NCBI GenBank assembly: GCA_026393775.1
Contig: JAPKZM010000318.1
Location: 1-9,383 of the forward strand
Source of the DNA: Candidatus Aminicenantota bacterium
GTDB lineage: Bacteria > Acidobacteriota > Aminicenantia > UBA2199
Direction of reading: 5' to 3'
DNA length: 9,383 nucleotides
Below are positions 1 to 6,550 of the stretch, one piece after another (the first letter of the stretch is position 1; every line of letters starts with the position of its first letter). The notes below the pieces were generated by a model. It was given only the letters and a program-made list of their open reading frames with translations, was not told the origin of the DNA and searched no databases. The translations under genes and the position numbers were made by a program.

Positions 1-768
1 CCGCTGGTCATCCGCACCTACGACCTGGGCCGCGACAAATCGGACGCGGCCTCGCCCAGCCGCGAGGAAAATCCCTCGCTGGGACTGATGGCCGTGCGCA
101 TGTTTCTGAAGAAAAAGGAGCCGTTCAGAATTCAGATCAAAGCCATCCAGCGGGCCAACAGCAGCGGCAACATCCGGATCCTGTTCCCGATGATCACCGA
201 AATCGAGGAAATTCACGCCATTCGGGCCATCATGGCCGAAACCAAGGAAGAGTTACTGCGCGAGGGCAACTATCCAAAGAAGGATGTTTCGGTCGGCATC
301 ATGCTGGAGATTCCGGCCGCGGTGCGTTTGATCCCTCACCTGAAGGACGACATCGACTTTTTTTCGATCGGGACCAACGACCTGATCCAGTACCTGCTGG
401 CCGTGGACCGCAACAACAGCGAGGTGGCTTACCTGTTCAGCCCCTTCCACCCGGCCTTTATTCACATCCTGAAAGAGATCCGCCGGGAAGCGGCCCGTAT
501 CGGCAAGGAAGTCACCATCTGCGGCGAAATGGCCGGCAAGTGTTTCCAGGCGCTGATGCTCCTGGGCATGGGCTTCACTAATTTTTCCATGAACGCCATG
601 GCCATCGCCGAGATCAAAAGGGTTTTCACCCAGATCCATTACAGCAAGCTGCGCCGGATCGTCGCCAAATTGGATTATTTCAGCTCGCGCTCGGAAATCG
701 AGGAATATCTCACCGAAGCGCTGCTGAAGTTGTACCCGGACCTGTTGATCCGCCAGCGCCTGTTTTAA
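1..768 (+). CDS. ptsI: PTS enzyme I (phosphoenolpyruvate-protein phosphotransferase), C-terminal part
   Basis: Enzyme I takes the phosphoryl group from PEP and passes it to HPr, the first step of the cytoplasmic PTS cascade. The frame is open from the first base, so the 5' end lies outside the window; the 255 residues seen are the C-terminal PEP-binding TIM-barrel domain of a protein usually about 570 residues long. Seen in the fragment: VIRTYDLGRDK (1-13 region; Arg5), the AVRM arginine (Arg33), GIMLEIPAAV (Glu103), SIGTNDLIQYLLAVDRNN with Asn126, Asp127 and Arg137, and the catalytic cysteine in TICGEMAGK (Cys174). These correspond to known PEP and Mg ligands and the proton-donor cysteine of enzyme I. 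Two positions differ from the usual sequence: GRDK instead of GGDK, and Lys instead of Asp after CGEMAG. PEP synthase and pyruvate phosphate dikinase share this fold, but VDRNN and the short tail fit enzyme I better. The next gene is convergent, 18 bp away. Confidence 0.93.
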   Translation, partial: PLVIRTYDLGRDKSDAASPSREENPSLGLMAVRMFLKKKEPFRIQIKAIQRANSSGNIRILFPMITEIEEIHAIRAIMAETKEELLREGNYPKKDVSVGIMLEIPAAVRLIPHLKDDIDFFSIGTNDLIQYLLAVDRNNSEVAYLFSPFHPAFIHILKEIRREAARIGKEVTICGEMAGKCFQALMLLGMGFTNFSMNAMAIAEIKRVFTQIHYSKLRRIVAKLDYFSSRSEIEEYLTEALLKLYPDLLIRQRLF

Positions 769-786
769 TCATTACGCCACATCAGC

Positions 787-1299
787 CTAATGCCTGTGCC
801 CTTTTCCGGCTTCGGGATCAGGCAGGATCAGAACATTCTGCCCCGGATTCTTTTTCAAGTATTTGATCCGGACCTTGCCACCGACGTGAAGATCGAGGCG
901 GACGGCCAGGTCGGAGCTGACATCGCTTTTACTGCCCAGATGCTCCGTGGCGCCGCTGTCGCGGTATTTGTACTCGACGAAGGAATAGACCGGCTTATGG
1001 TTGACCAATTTCCCGTAGTTCTTTTCAATGAACGTGATCGTTGCCTCGGCAGTCACCCCCGTCTCGAAGATCTTTTTGGCCAAGATCTTCTTTTTTTTGC
1101 CTCCGATTAATCCAATGGCCACCAAAATCATTCCCAGCAGCCAGATCGCGAATCCAACGCTGGCAAAGACAAGCTGCGGCATGAGCTGCGTGCTGGCCAA
1201 ACGGCTCGCGAACAAGGCACTGATAACCGACCAGCCGCCGCCGCCGAAAAAGAAGATCACCCCGAATAGGATGAATATCCAGCCCATTAAAACCGCCAT
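787..1299 (-). CDS. Two-helix membrane protein with DUF3592-like domain
   Basis: The predicted protein has 170 residues. Two hydrophobic segments are seen at about residues 3-28 and 41-65, followed by a lysine cluster (GGKKKK, 66-71) that should sit on the cytoplasmic side. A soluble domain follows at about 72-160 with a 'GVTAEATITFIEKN...PVYSFVEYKYRD...GGKVRIKYLKKNPGQNVLI' pattern. The opening xxGVTAxATI, the central VEYKYRD and the terminal V.I.YLKKNP..N resemble DUF3592 proteins, whose function is unknown. The start is supported by a strong Shine-Dalgarno sequence 5 nt from the ATG. The gene lies 32 bp downstream of the acyltransferase on the same strand and probably ends the lipid kinase-acyltransferase unit. 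A role in the envelope is possible, but the sequence does not show one. Confidence 0.75.
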   Translation of the reverse strand: MAVLMGWIFILFGVIFFFGGGGWSVISALFASRLASTQLMPQLVFASVGFAIWLLGMILVAIGLIGGKKKKILAKKIFETGVTAEATITFIEKNYGKLVNHKPVYSFVEYKYRDSGATEHLGSKSDVSSDLAVRLDLHVGGKVRIKYLKKNPGQNVLILPDPEAGKGHRH

Positions 1300-1302
1300 T
1301 TT

Positions 1303-1310
1303 CCCCTCCT
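1303..1310 (-). promoter_or_regulatory. Strong ribosome binding site of the DUF3592-like gene
   Basis: Read on the minus strand this is AGGAGGGG. The AGGAGG core ends 5 nt before the ATG at 1299. It fixes that start and contrasts with the genes upstream on the same strand, which have no comparable site. Confidence 0.8.
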
Positions 1311-1331
1311 GGAATTATAATTTCAGTCTAT

Positions 1332-2051
1332 CTATTCGACATATTGCAGAAAAACACCGCGCACCTTGTCCATCAGCTGGGTGATATTCTCCTTGGTGTA
1401 CCCCGCCACCGGGATGGGTTTTTCGATGAAAAATTCGATGCGGCCGGGGCTGATGAGCAGGCTGTGACGGCTGTTGATTTCATAGGCTCCCTTCTGTACC
1501 AGGGGTAAAATGTCCAAACCTGTCTCCAAAGCCAGGAGGAATCCCCCCTTCTTGAACGGTCCCAGCTTGCCGTCGCGGGTGCGCGTCCCTTCCGGAAACA
1601 CGGCGCAGGAAATATTTTTTTTCTGCCTGATCAGAGCGGCAGCGCATTTCAGGGACTCCATGGCCTTGATGCCGCTCTTGCGGCTTACCGGTATCTGGCC
1701 CATGCGCCGGATCACCCAGCCGTAAACCGGCCAGTCGAAATGGCTCTCCTCCTCGATGCCGCGCGCCCAGCCCGGGAAACTGCGGTAGAAAACAAAACCG
1801 TCGAGGAGATTGACGTGATTCATCATCAGGATGTACTGCCGGCCCGATTGGAAATTTTCTCGACCGCTGACCGAGACGCGGATGCCGCAGATCCAGACCA
1901 GCGAGCGGCACAATCCCTTCACCCAGCTTTCAAAAAAACCGCCCGCGCGGAACAAGCCGATCAGCAGCAGGAATAGCGCCCCGAAAAAGAACCAGATCCA
2001 GCCGACGCACCAGATCAGCAGCGAGAGGGCGGCGGCAGCGGCTTTCTTCAT
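1332..2051 (-). CDS. plsC: 1-acyl-sn-glycerol-3-phosphate acyltransferase (PlsC/LPLAT family)
   Basis: PlsC-type enzymes transfer an acyl chain to lysophosphatidic acid to give phosphatidic acid at the inner membrane. The 239-residue protein has a hydrophobic N-terminal anchor (about 8-34). The family blocks follow in order: the catalytic NHVNLLD (His79-x4-Asp84), FPEGTRTRDG (152-161, substrate-phosphate binding EGTR), and ILPLVQKGAY (181-190, in place of the common IVPV block). Length and order match typical bacterial PlsC. The ATG overlaps the stop of the lipid kinase by 4 bp (ATGA) and no Shine-Dalgarno sequence is visible, so translation probably depends on coupling to the kinase. The specific acyl acceptor is inferred; related LPLATs act on other lysolipids or on ornithine lipids. 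Confidence 0.9.
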   Translation of the reverse strand: MKKAAAAALSLLIWCVGWIWFFFGALFLLLIGLFRAGGFFESWVKGLCRSLVWICGIRVSVSGRENFQSGRQYILMMNHVNLLDGFVFYRSFPGWARGIEEESHFDWPVYGWVIRRMGQIPVSRKSGIKAMESLKCAAALIRQKKNISCAVFPEGTRTRDGKLGPFKKGGFLLALETGLDILPLVQKGAYEINSRHSLLISPGRIEFFIEKPIPVAGYTKENITQLMDKVRGVFLQYVE

Positions 2052-2962
2052 GCCAGAATGGTCAGCTCGCCGGGGAGCACCTTCAGCGACAGCGGCGTCG
2101 CGCCCAGCAGTTCGCCGTCAGCCATGAGCTGTTCCTGCGGGCAGCTGTCAATAACGATCTCCGCGGCGCGGAAATGCTTGACCTTGGGATGCCCGACATG
2201 AGTGCCCTTGAATACCCTGGAGAAGATGTTCAGGATGTCGCGGCGGTTGACCCCCTGGAAAATGACCAGGTCCACCATGCCGTCCCCGCTATCGGCGGTG
2301 GGGGCGATCTTCATGCCGCCGCCGGTATACTTGGAATTGGAGATGACCAGGGCGCTGTCAGCGACTTCTATTTTTTCACCGTCAACGGTCAGCAGCATGC
2401 GGTTGCGCATGCCCTTGGCCAGGCGCAGCAGCACGGCCAGGCTATAGCCCAGGGAACCAAAGCCCTTCAGTTTCTCATTGGTCAGCTTGAGGATGTCGGC
2501 GATCAGGCCGATCCCCAGAATGTTGAGGTAATATTGCCTGATGTCCTTCTGCTCGCGCTGATAAACAATTTCCACCAGGTCTGCCTTGCGGCGCTTTCCA
2601 GCCAGTATGTTCTCGACGGCTTGGCTCCAACTCAGGATCGAAAAATCGCGCAGGAAGGAATTGCCGGTGCCGGCCGGAATCATGCCCAGTTCCGGCAGTT
2701 GTTTTGGCCGCCCGTCGGCGTACAAACCGTTGATGACCTCGAAGGGCGTGCCGTCGCCGCCAACGGTCAGAATCCTCTCATATCCCTGGCTGGCGGCTTC
2801 ACGGCCGATCTGGAAAGCATGGCCGGCATACTCGGAAACCTTGACATCCATTTGCGTAATCCGCGTAGCAAGCAACTCACGGATGGCGGCAAAAGCCTTG
2901 AGCCCCTTGCCCTTGCCGGCGCATGGATTGAGGACGAGCATGGTTTTCGGGTCGGGGTTCAT
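2048..2962 (-). CDS. Diacylglycerol kinase family lipid kinase (DgkB/YegS/LCB5 family)
   Basis: Enzymes of this family phosphorylate diacylglycerol or related lipids with ATP, here probably feeding phosphatidic acid or lysophosphatidic acid metabolism. The 304-residue protein has the family order: NPCAGKGKG (12-20), the nucleotide-binding GGDGT (68-72) followed by PFEVINGL, IPAGTGNSF (95-103), then a beta-rich domain with YTGGGMKIAP (212-221) and SGDGMVDLVIF (225-235), and a C-terminal ADGELL return segment. Asp is replaced by Ser in the usual GTGND. An upstream in-frame start at 3232 exists, but the extra 90 residues are low-complexity, Arg-rich and unlike the family, while MNPDPKTMLVLNP is a normal N-terminus. 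A -10 element lies exactly 6 nt before this ATG with no Shine-Dalgarno sequence, suggesting a leaderless message. The exact lipid substrate is unknown. Confidence 0.9.
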   Translation of the reverse strand: MNPDPKTMLVLNPCAGKGKGLKAFAAIRELLATRITQMDVKVSEYAGHAFQIGREAASQGYERILTVGGDGTPFEVINGLYADGRPKQLPELGMIPAGTGNSFLRDFSILSWSQAVENILAGKRRKADLVEIVYQREQKDIRQYYLNILGIGLIADILKLTNEKLKGFGSLGYSLAVLLRLAKGMRNRMLLTVDGEKIEVADSALVISNSKYTGGGMKIAPTADSGDGMVDLVIFQGVNRRDILNIFSRVFKGTHVGHPKVKHFRAAEIVIDSCPQEQLMADGELLGATPLSLKVLPGELTILA

Positions 2963-2968
2963 AGGCCG

Positions 2969-2997
2969 TTTATAGCACAGGCCGGGGCCAAAGGCAA
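2969..2997 (-). promoter_or_regulatory. Sigma70-type promoter of the lipid kinase, leaderless geometry
   Basis: On the minus strand: -35 TTGCCT (2997-2992, 4 of 6), a 17-bp spacer, then -10 TATAAA (2974-2969, 5 of 6) preceded by TGC, an extended -10. Six nucleotides (CGGCCT) separate the -10 from the ATG at 2962, so a start site at the usual distance falls on the A of the ATG. It lies in the 88-bp gap after the GH127 gene, so the kinase, acyltransferase and DUF3592-like gene can be transcribed independently of it. Confidence 0.7.
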
Positions 2998-3050
2998 ACG
3001 GGAGAATCGCTAGGGACGGGAACACCCCGCCCGGTTGTTTTCCCCTGCCT

Positions 3051-5411
3051 CTACCTTTCTTCCCGCACCAAGCGAACGCCGAACATCGCCGCGGTCTCGT
3101 TGCCATTCGTCGCCTGGAAGCGCACGGTGAAGTTTTTTTTCCCCTGGAGCAGAATCCCGGGGACGGGATACTGAACATCGAAGAAATGGGGCACTCCTCC
3201 CCGCTCGACCGTTTGTTCGTTGATCTTTTCACCGTCGATCAGGATGTCGAACGTCCGCCGGCGCCACTCATCCTGGAAGTAGGTCACGACCAGCTTCAGG
3301 GGCTTGCCCGTTTCCACGGGCAGCACGAACGACATCCAGTCTTTCGTGCGGCGGAAGGCTCGGCCCTGGACGCGGTCCGTCTCGTCGAACTCCGCCCCCC
3401 GGCTTTGGAAGTCGAAGTCCCGCTCGGGCTGCATCTCCCCGGGTTGAAAAAAGGCGACCGTGGCCTCGTCCAGCTTCCGCTGCCGCTCCCGTTCCGCGGC
3501 ATACTCGGTTTTTTTGGCTTCCCACTCCGCCGGGGTGAATAGGTCGAAATAGACGGCATAGGTGCGGCGCTGCAGGCGGTAGAAGGGCAGGATCTCGATC
3601 TCCTTTTCGCCGCTGGCGCTCCAGGCGCGGAAATGGCCCGGTCGCCCCGGTACGGCCTGCAGCCAACGGGCCGGTGGATCGCCGGCCCTGATGAAGGCCG
3701 GGATCGCTCCTTCGCGCCAGGCCTGGAACGAGTCTTCAGGTCCCAGGTCGCCGGCCAGGACCAGCGGTCCCCAGAGTATGGCAATGCGCCGGGGGTTGTC
3801 CGCCAGAGGCTCCAGGCGGAGCGTTTTGGGCAGGGCCAGGGTCACCGTGTTGCCGTCCTTCCAGAGACGCTTCACCTCAACGTAGGCGCCGGGAGCCGGC
3901 AGGTCTGGCAACGGTTCGCCGTTCACGCTGACGGCAAAACCCTCCCCCGCCCAGGTGGGACGGCGCAGCGCCAGGGTGAAGTCGCGCGGCGACTTCAAGG
4001 TGAAGGTCAGTTTCGCCGTATCCCCTTCGGGAAGATCGGTTTCCATGGCCAGATTCACGCCGGCTTGCCGCCACTCTGCCTTCGAGGGGGCATAGAGGTT
4101 CACCCACAGCTTGTCGTTGCTCTGGTAGTAAATGCCGTAGCCATGCAGGGCGTGGCTCTCCATGCCCGAGCCGACGCAGCAGGTGAAGTCCTCGAACATC
4201 CGCTGGTACTCGCGCTGGACGCCGCGACCCACGGGCACCATGTAGCAGGTACGGCCGTCCTCCGGGTCCATGGAGGCCAGGATGTGGTTGAACAGGGCCC
4301 GCTCGTGAAAGGCGGCGTAATGCTCGTCCGGGCGCAGGGCAAAGAGGCGCCGCGCCATCTTGACCATATTGTAGACATTGCAGGTCTCGGCGGTGCGGCC
4401 GTCGACTCGGTCGCTCAATTTGTCGGCATCGCCGAAGTACTCGTCCTTGCCGTGGCCGCCCGTGGCGTAGCTGTGGTGAGCGGCGACGCGGTCCCAGAAA
4501 AATGCGGCGGCGAAACCGTCGCCCGGGTCGCCCGCATAAGCGAAACGAGCCAAGGAACCCATCAGCTTGGGAACCTGAGTGTTGCCGTGTTTTCCAGCCA
4601 GTTCATCCTCATGGCGTCTCAACGGCTCGAGCACGGCATGGTGCTCGAAGCGCCGGGAGAGGCGCAGCCAGCGCTTGTCGCCGGTATCTGCGTAGAGATC
4701 GGCCAGTACCTCGTTCATGCCGCCGAACTCGGTGTTCAGCATGCGCTGGACCTGCGCGACGTCCAGCTTGGCCAGAACTCCCTCGGCCCAGGCAGCGAAC
4801 TTGATCTCGATCCTTAACGCCGTGCGGTTGCCTGCATAGCGCCAGGCATCGCGTAGGCCTGCGTACACCTTGTGCAGGACGTACCAGGGCGACCAGAGGC
4901 CATTGAGGTCGAAGCCCGAGGAACGGATGTCGCCCAGGGCCACCTCGGCAAAACGCTCGCGACCGTTCTCCAGAGCCCCCAGGTAACCGTCGCCGTTCTG
5001 GTCCTGGACCTGCTTCAGCTCTTTCACGATATAGTCTACCCGCTCCGCGAAGCGCTTGTCCCCGGTCGCGGCCCACATCAGGCTGGCGGCCGAGAGATAA
5101 TGCCCGGCGATATGGCCGGTGAGGTTCTTCCCGCCGCCGTCCCAGCCGCCATAGGGCTCCGCCTTGGGTTGGAGGGCTGCCCGCGAACGGAAGAAAGCCA
5201 ACATGCGGTCGGGCTCGAGTTCGAGCAAGTACTTTCCGTCCAATTCCTGAGCATGCCTTAACGGCCCGCCGGTCAAGCGCACGGCGTCCAGGGGAAGGGG
5301 TCGGGCCGCGTCAGGGATAACGTTCCGGATCTTCTGTACCTGGGCCGATAGCAGCACGGCCGCGGCCAAAAAAACAAGTGCCACCGCCAGAAGGATCGAT
5401 TTGCTGTTCAT
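3051..5411 (-). CDS. Secreted glycoside hydrolase family 127 (DUF1680) protein, putative beta-L-arabinofuranosidase
   Basis: Characterised GH127 enzymes release beta-L-arabinofuranose using a zinc-bound cysteine nucleophile. The 786-residue protein starts with a signal peptide (MNSKSILL..., hydrophobic 5-22, likely cleavage near LLSA/Q). An (alpha/alpha)6-type catalytic domain spans about 40-435, then beta domains. Key sites seen: SYATGGHGKDEYF with Glu324 as likely acid/base, AETCNVYNM with Glu342 and Cys344, and the FTCCVGSGMESH pair Cys411-Cys412. In HypBA1 the equivalents (Glu338, Cys340, Cys417, Cys418) bind zinc and Cys417 is the nucleophile. Residues about 660-786 form a C-terminal beta-sandwich resembling the extra domain of many GH127 proteins (RTFDILIDGEKI...FFDVQYPVP...FTVRFQA). 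The start at 5411 is chosen over 5510 because it gives a clean signal peptide and has a -10 hexamer 6 nt upstream. The substrate is inferred from the family, which also contains uncharacterised specificities. No other carbohydrate gene is next to it. Confidence 0.9.
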   Translation of the reverse strand: MNSKSILLAVALVFLAAAVLLSAQVQKIRNVIPDAARPLPLDAVRLTGGPLRHAQELDGKYLLELEPDRMLAFFRSRAALQPKAEPYGGWDGGGKNLTGHIAGHYLSAASLMWAATGDKRFAERVDYIVKELKQVQDQNGDGYLGALENGRERFAEVALGDIRSSGFDLNGLWSPWYVLHKVYAGLRDAWRYAGNRTALRIEIKFAAWAEGVLAKLDVAQVQRMLNTEFGGMNEVLADLYADTGDKRWLRLSRRFEHHAVLEPLRRHEDELAGKHGNTQVPKLMGSLARFAYAGDPGDGFAAAFFWDRVAAHHSYATGGHGKDEYFGDADKLSDRVDGRTAETCNVYNMVKMARRLFALRPDEHYAAFHERALFNHILASMDPEDGRTCYMVPVGRGVQREYQRMFEDFTCCVGSGMESHALHGYGIYYQSNDKLWVNLYAPSKAEWRQAGVNLAMETDLPEGDTAKLTFTLKSPRDFTLALRRPTWAGEGFAVSVNGEPLPDLPAPGAYVEVKRLWKDGNTVTLALPKTLRLEPLADNPRRIAILWGPLVLAGDLGPEDSFQAWREGAIPAFIRAGDPPARWLQAVPGRPGHFRAWSASGEKEIEILPFYRLQRRTYAVYFDLFTPAEWEAKKTEYAAERERQRKLDEATVAFFQPGEMQPERDFDFQSRGAEFDETDRVQGRAFRRTKDWMSFVLPVETGKPLKLVVTYFQDEWRRRTFDILIDGEKINEQTVERGGVPHFFDVQYPVPGILLQGKKNFTVRFQATNGNETAAMFGVRLVREER

Positions 5412-5417
5412 AGCGTT

Positions 5418-5423
5418 ATTGTA
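5418..5423 (-). promoter_or_regulatory. -10 element of the GH127 gene, leaderless geometry
   Basis: TACAAT on the minus strand (5 of 6 to TATAAT) is followed by 6 nt (AACGCT) and then the ATG at 5411. No Shine-Dalgarno sequence is present. The -35 position at 17-bp spacing is only a T-run (5446-5441), so the -35 is weak or absent, in AT-rich surroundings. Confidence 0.5.
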
Positions 5424-5768
5424 GCGGATAAAACAAGAAGAAAAAATGCAAAAATAAAGAAAAAGGCTGATCATAATTGTAACCGAAAGACTCATGGATG
5501 ACAAGGCCACCGGCTATCGTCCCCGCATGCCGCTTCATCGCCCGTCCAGGAAGGGACAGAGGTTTGAACATCAGAGTGTGGAAAACTCGTGAAAAAGGAT
5601 GAAAGAGCTTGATTCCTCCGCATTCTTCTTTTTTTGCACAACTATGTCACGCCGATATTCCCGATAATATTGCCTTTTCCTGATAACATTCAACCTGCAA
5701 GGGTTTGCGGAATCGCGCCTCTATTTCAGCTTAAAGGAGGGCGAGCGCCAGCAGCCGGCGAAATTCAA

Positions 5769-5797
5769 TTGACATATGCGCCGCTTGCCTTCAAAAT
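5769..5797 (+). promoter_or_regulatory. Sigma70-type promoter of the methyltransferase gene, leaderless geometry
   Basis: A consensus -35 TTGACA (5769-5774) is followed by a 17-bp spacer and CAAAAT (5792-5797, 4 of 6 to TATAAT, including the A2 and T6 positions). A start site 7 nt after the -10 falls at 5804, which is the A of an in-frame ATG. There is no Shine-Dalgarno sequence at a usable distance. Confidence 0.6.
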
Positions 5798-6400
5798 ATG
5801 GCCATGGCTGCAGATATCAAACAACTGTTGAACAACCTGCTCGGCTTCTACGATTTCACCGGCAAGACCATCGTCTCGATCGGGGCCGGCGGCGGTCAGA
5901 TGATCGAGTACGCGCGCCCGGCCAAGCGGGTGTTTGCCGTCGACAGCAGCGCCGCGGCGCTGGACACGCTGCGCCTAAACCTGGGAAAATCGGACCTCGC
6001 CGGCAAGTTCGCCATCGTCCTTTCCGACTTCTATCGCTGTCAACAAACAGGCGACGTGATGCTGTTCGAGTTCTGCCTGCACGAATTGCCCGATCCCGCC
6101 GAAGCCATCGCCCACGCCCGCAGGCTGGCCGGAGACGTCCTGGTCGCGGACCATTTTCCCGGATCGGAGTGGGCATACTATGTCGCCGAGGAGGACAAGG
6201 TCGCCAGGAGCTGGAAAGCGCTGCACGCCTGCCGGCCCAGGAAGGTGCAAAAACACGAATCGGTCCAGTCATTCAAGGACTACCGGGAGCTGCGGCAGAA
6301 GGTGGAGTCGATGGGCGAGGTCGCCATCAGCCGGATCGAGCCCTTCATCGGCCGCACCGGCTTCACCATCCCCATGGCCTACGGCTTCGCCCTGCTCTGA
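5798..6400 (+). CDS. Class I SAM-dependent methyltransferase, substrate unknown
   Basis: The 200-residue protein has a Rossmann-type methyltransferase fold. SAM-binding motif I is VSIGAGGGQ (26-34), the acidic end of strand beta2 is in VFAVDSS (Asp49), and the motif IV-V region reads VMLFEFCLHELPDPAEAIAHARRL (87-110), like the 'hel.dp..al.e..RvL' pattern of this family. The C-terminal third (about 125-200), with WAYYVAEEDKVARSW and a terminal GFTIPMAYGF, is not a substrate domain I recognise. Two in-frame ATGs lie 6 bp apart (5798 and 5804). I give the longer form, but the promoter geometry favours 5804 (198 residues). No other standard start codon exists before the upstream stop at 5732-5734. 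It is transcribed alone, divergently from the GH127 gene, and its neighbours give no hint of substrate. Confidence 0.8.
   Translation: MAMAADIKQLLNNLLGFYDFTGKTIVSIGAGGGQMIEYARPAKRVFAVDSSAAALDTLRLNLGKSDLAGKFAIVLSDFYRCQQTGDVMLFEFCLHELPDPAEAIAHARRLAGDVLVADHFPGSEWAYYVAEEDKVARSWKALHACRPRKVQKHESVQSFKDYRELRQKVESMGEVAISRIEPFIGRTGFTIPMAYGFALL
6374..6394 (+). repeat. 21-bp dispersed repeat, copy 1 (3' end of the methyltransferase gene)
   Basis: ATGGCC-TACGG-CTTCGCCCTG matches positions 6952-6972 at 20 of 21 bases. This copy is coding, for the MAYGFAL at the end of the methyltransferase. Confidence 0.6.
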
Positions 6401-6486
6401 TCCGGCGTCGTGACGATTTCTAACAAGGCGCGGCATGCTGTAAGGGAACGGACAAGGCACGAAGTTGAAAATTCAGAGATCCTCTG

Positions 6487-6516
6487 TTGACAATCCATGG
6501 CCATTTCTGCCAATAT
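6487..6516 (+). promoter_or_regulatory. Probable promoter of the small exported protein gene
   Basis: A consensus -35 TTGACA (6487-6492) with an 18-bp spacer precedes CAATAT (6511-6516, 3 of 6 to TATAAT, with A2, A5 and T6). Predicted start near 6523 leaves a leader of about 28 nt containing a strong Shine-Dalgarno sequence. The block AATATGGCC at 6512-6520 also occurs at 5795-5803, at nearly the same distance from TTGACA in the methyltransferase promoter. Confidence 0.45.
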
Positions 6517-6535
6517 GGCCGGGGTCCGTTCACAT

Positions 6536-6543
6536 GAGGAGGG
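6536..6543 (+). promoter_or_regulatory. Strong ribosome binding site of the small exported protein
   Basis: GAGGAGGG ends 7 nt before the ATG at 6551. This decides the start against the upstream in-frame ATG at 6497, and the chosen start places a hydrophobic signal sequence at the N-terminus. Confidence 0.8.
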
Positions 6544-6550
6544 AAAAAAG

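Larger units (their letters stand above)
5412..5797. other. Divergent intergenic region between the GH127 and methyltransferase genes
   Basis: These 386 bp separate two divergently transcribed genes. The first 80 bp next to the GH127 gene are AT-rich with A-runs and carry its -10. The right end carries the methyltransferase promoter. Between them I see no convincing gene, RNA gene, hairpin terminator or operator repeat. An AAAGGAGG at 5733-5740 looks like a Shine-Dalgarno sequence but no start codon lies at a useful distance. Confidence 0.6.

Noticed and set aside
2963..3232. In-frame N-terminal extension of the lipid kinase by 90 residues
   Set aside because: The extension is Arg/Lys/Pro-rich and unlike any family member, it runs antisense over the 3' end of the GH127 gene, and a normal N-terminus with a promoter exists at 2962.
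3633..4817. Long plus-strand open frame (394 codons) inside the GH127 gene
   Set aside because: It is antisense to a well-conserved enzyme, has no recognisable motif, and reflects GC-rich codon use on the other strand. The same holds for 2174-3013 and 8166-8816.
5412..5510. In-frame extension of the GH127 protein by 33 residues
   Set aside because: It places a second hydrophobic stretch ahead of an already complete signal peptide and crosses the -10 element.
5733..5740. AAAGGAGG, a good Shine-Dalgarno sequence upstream of the methyltransferase
   Set aside because: It lies more than 55 nt from the ATG and no start codon sits at 5-10 nt, so it does not serve any gene I can identify.
5634..5831. 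65-codon plus-strand frame in the intergenic region
   Set aside because: It has no ribosome site, overlaps the methyltransferase promoter and start, and shows no motif.
5776..6423. Overlapping plus-strand frame of 215 codons across the methyltransferase
   Set aside because: It is Arg-rich and motif-free, while the overlapping frame has a clear SAM-binding motif.
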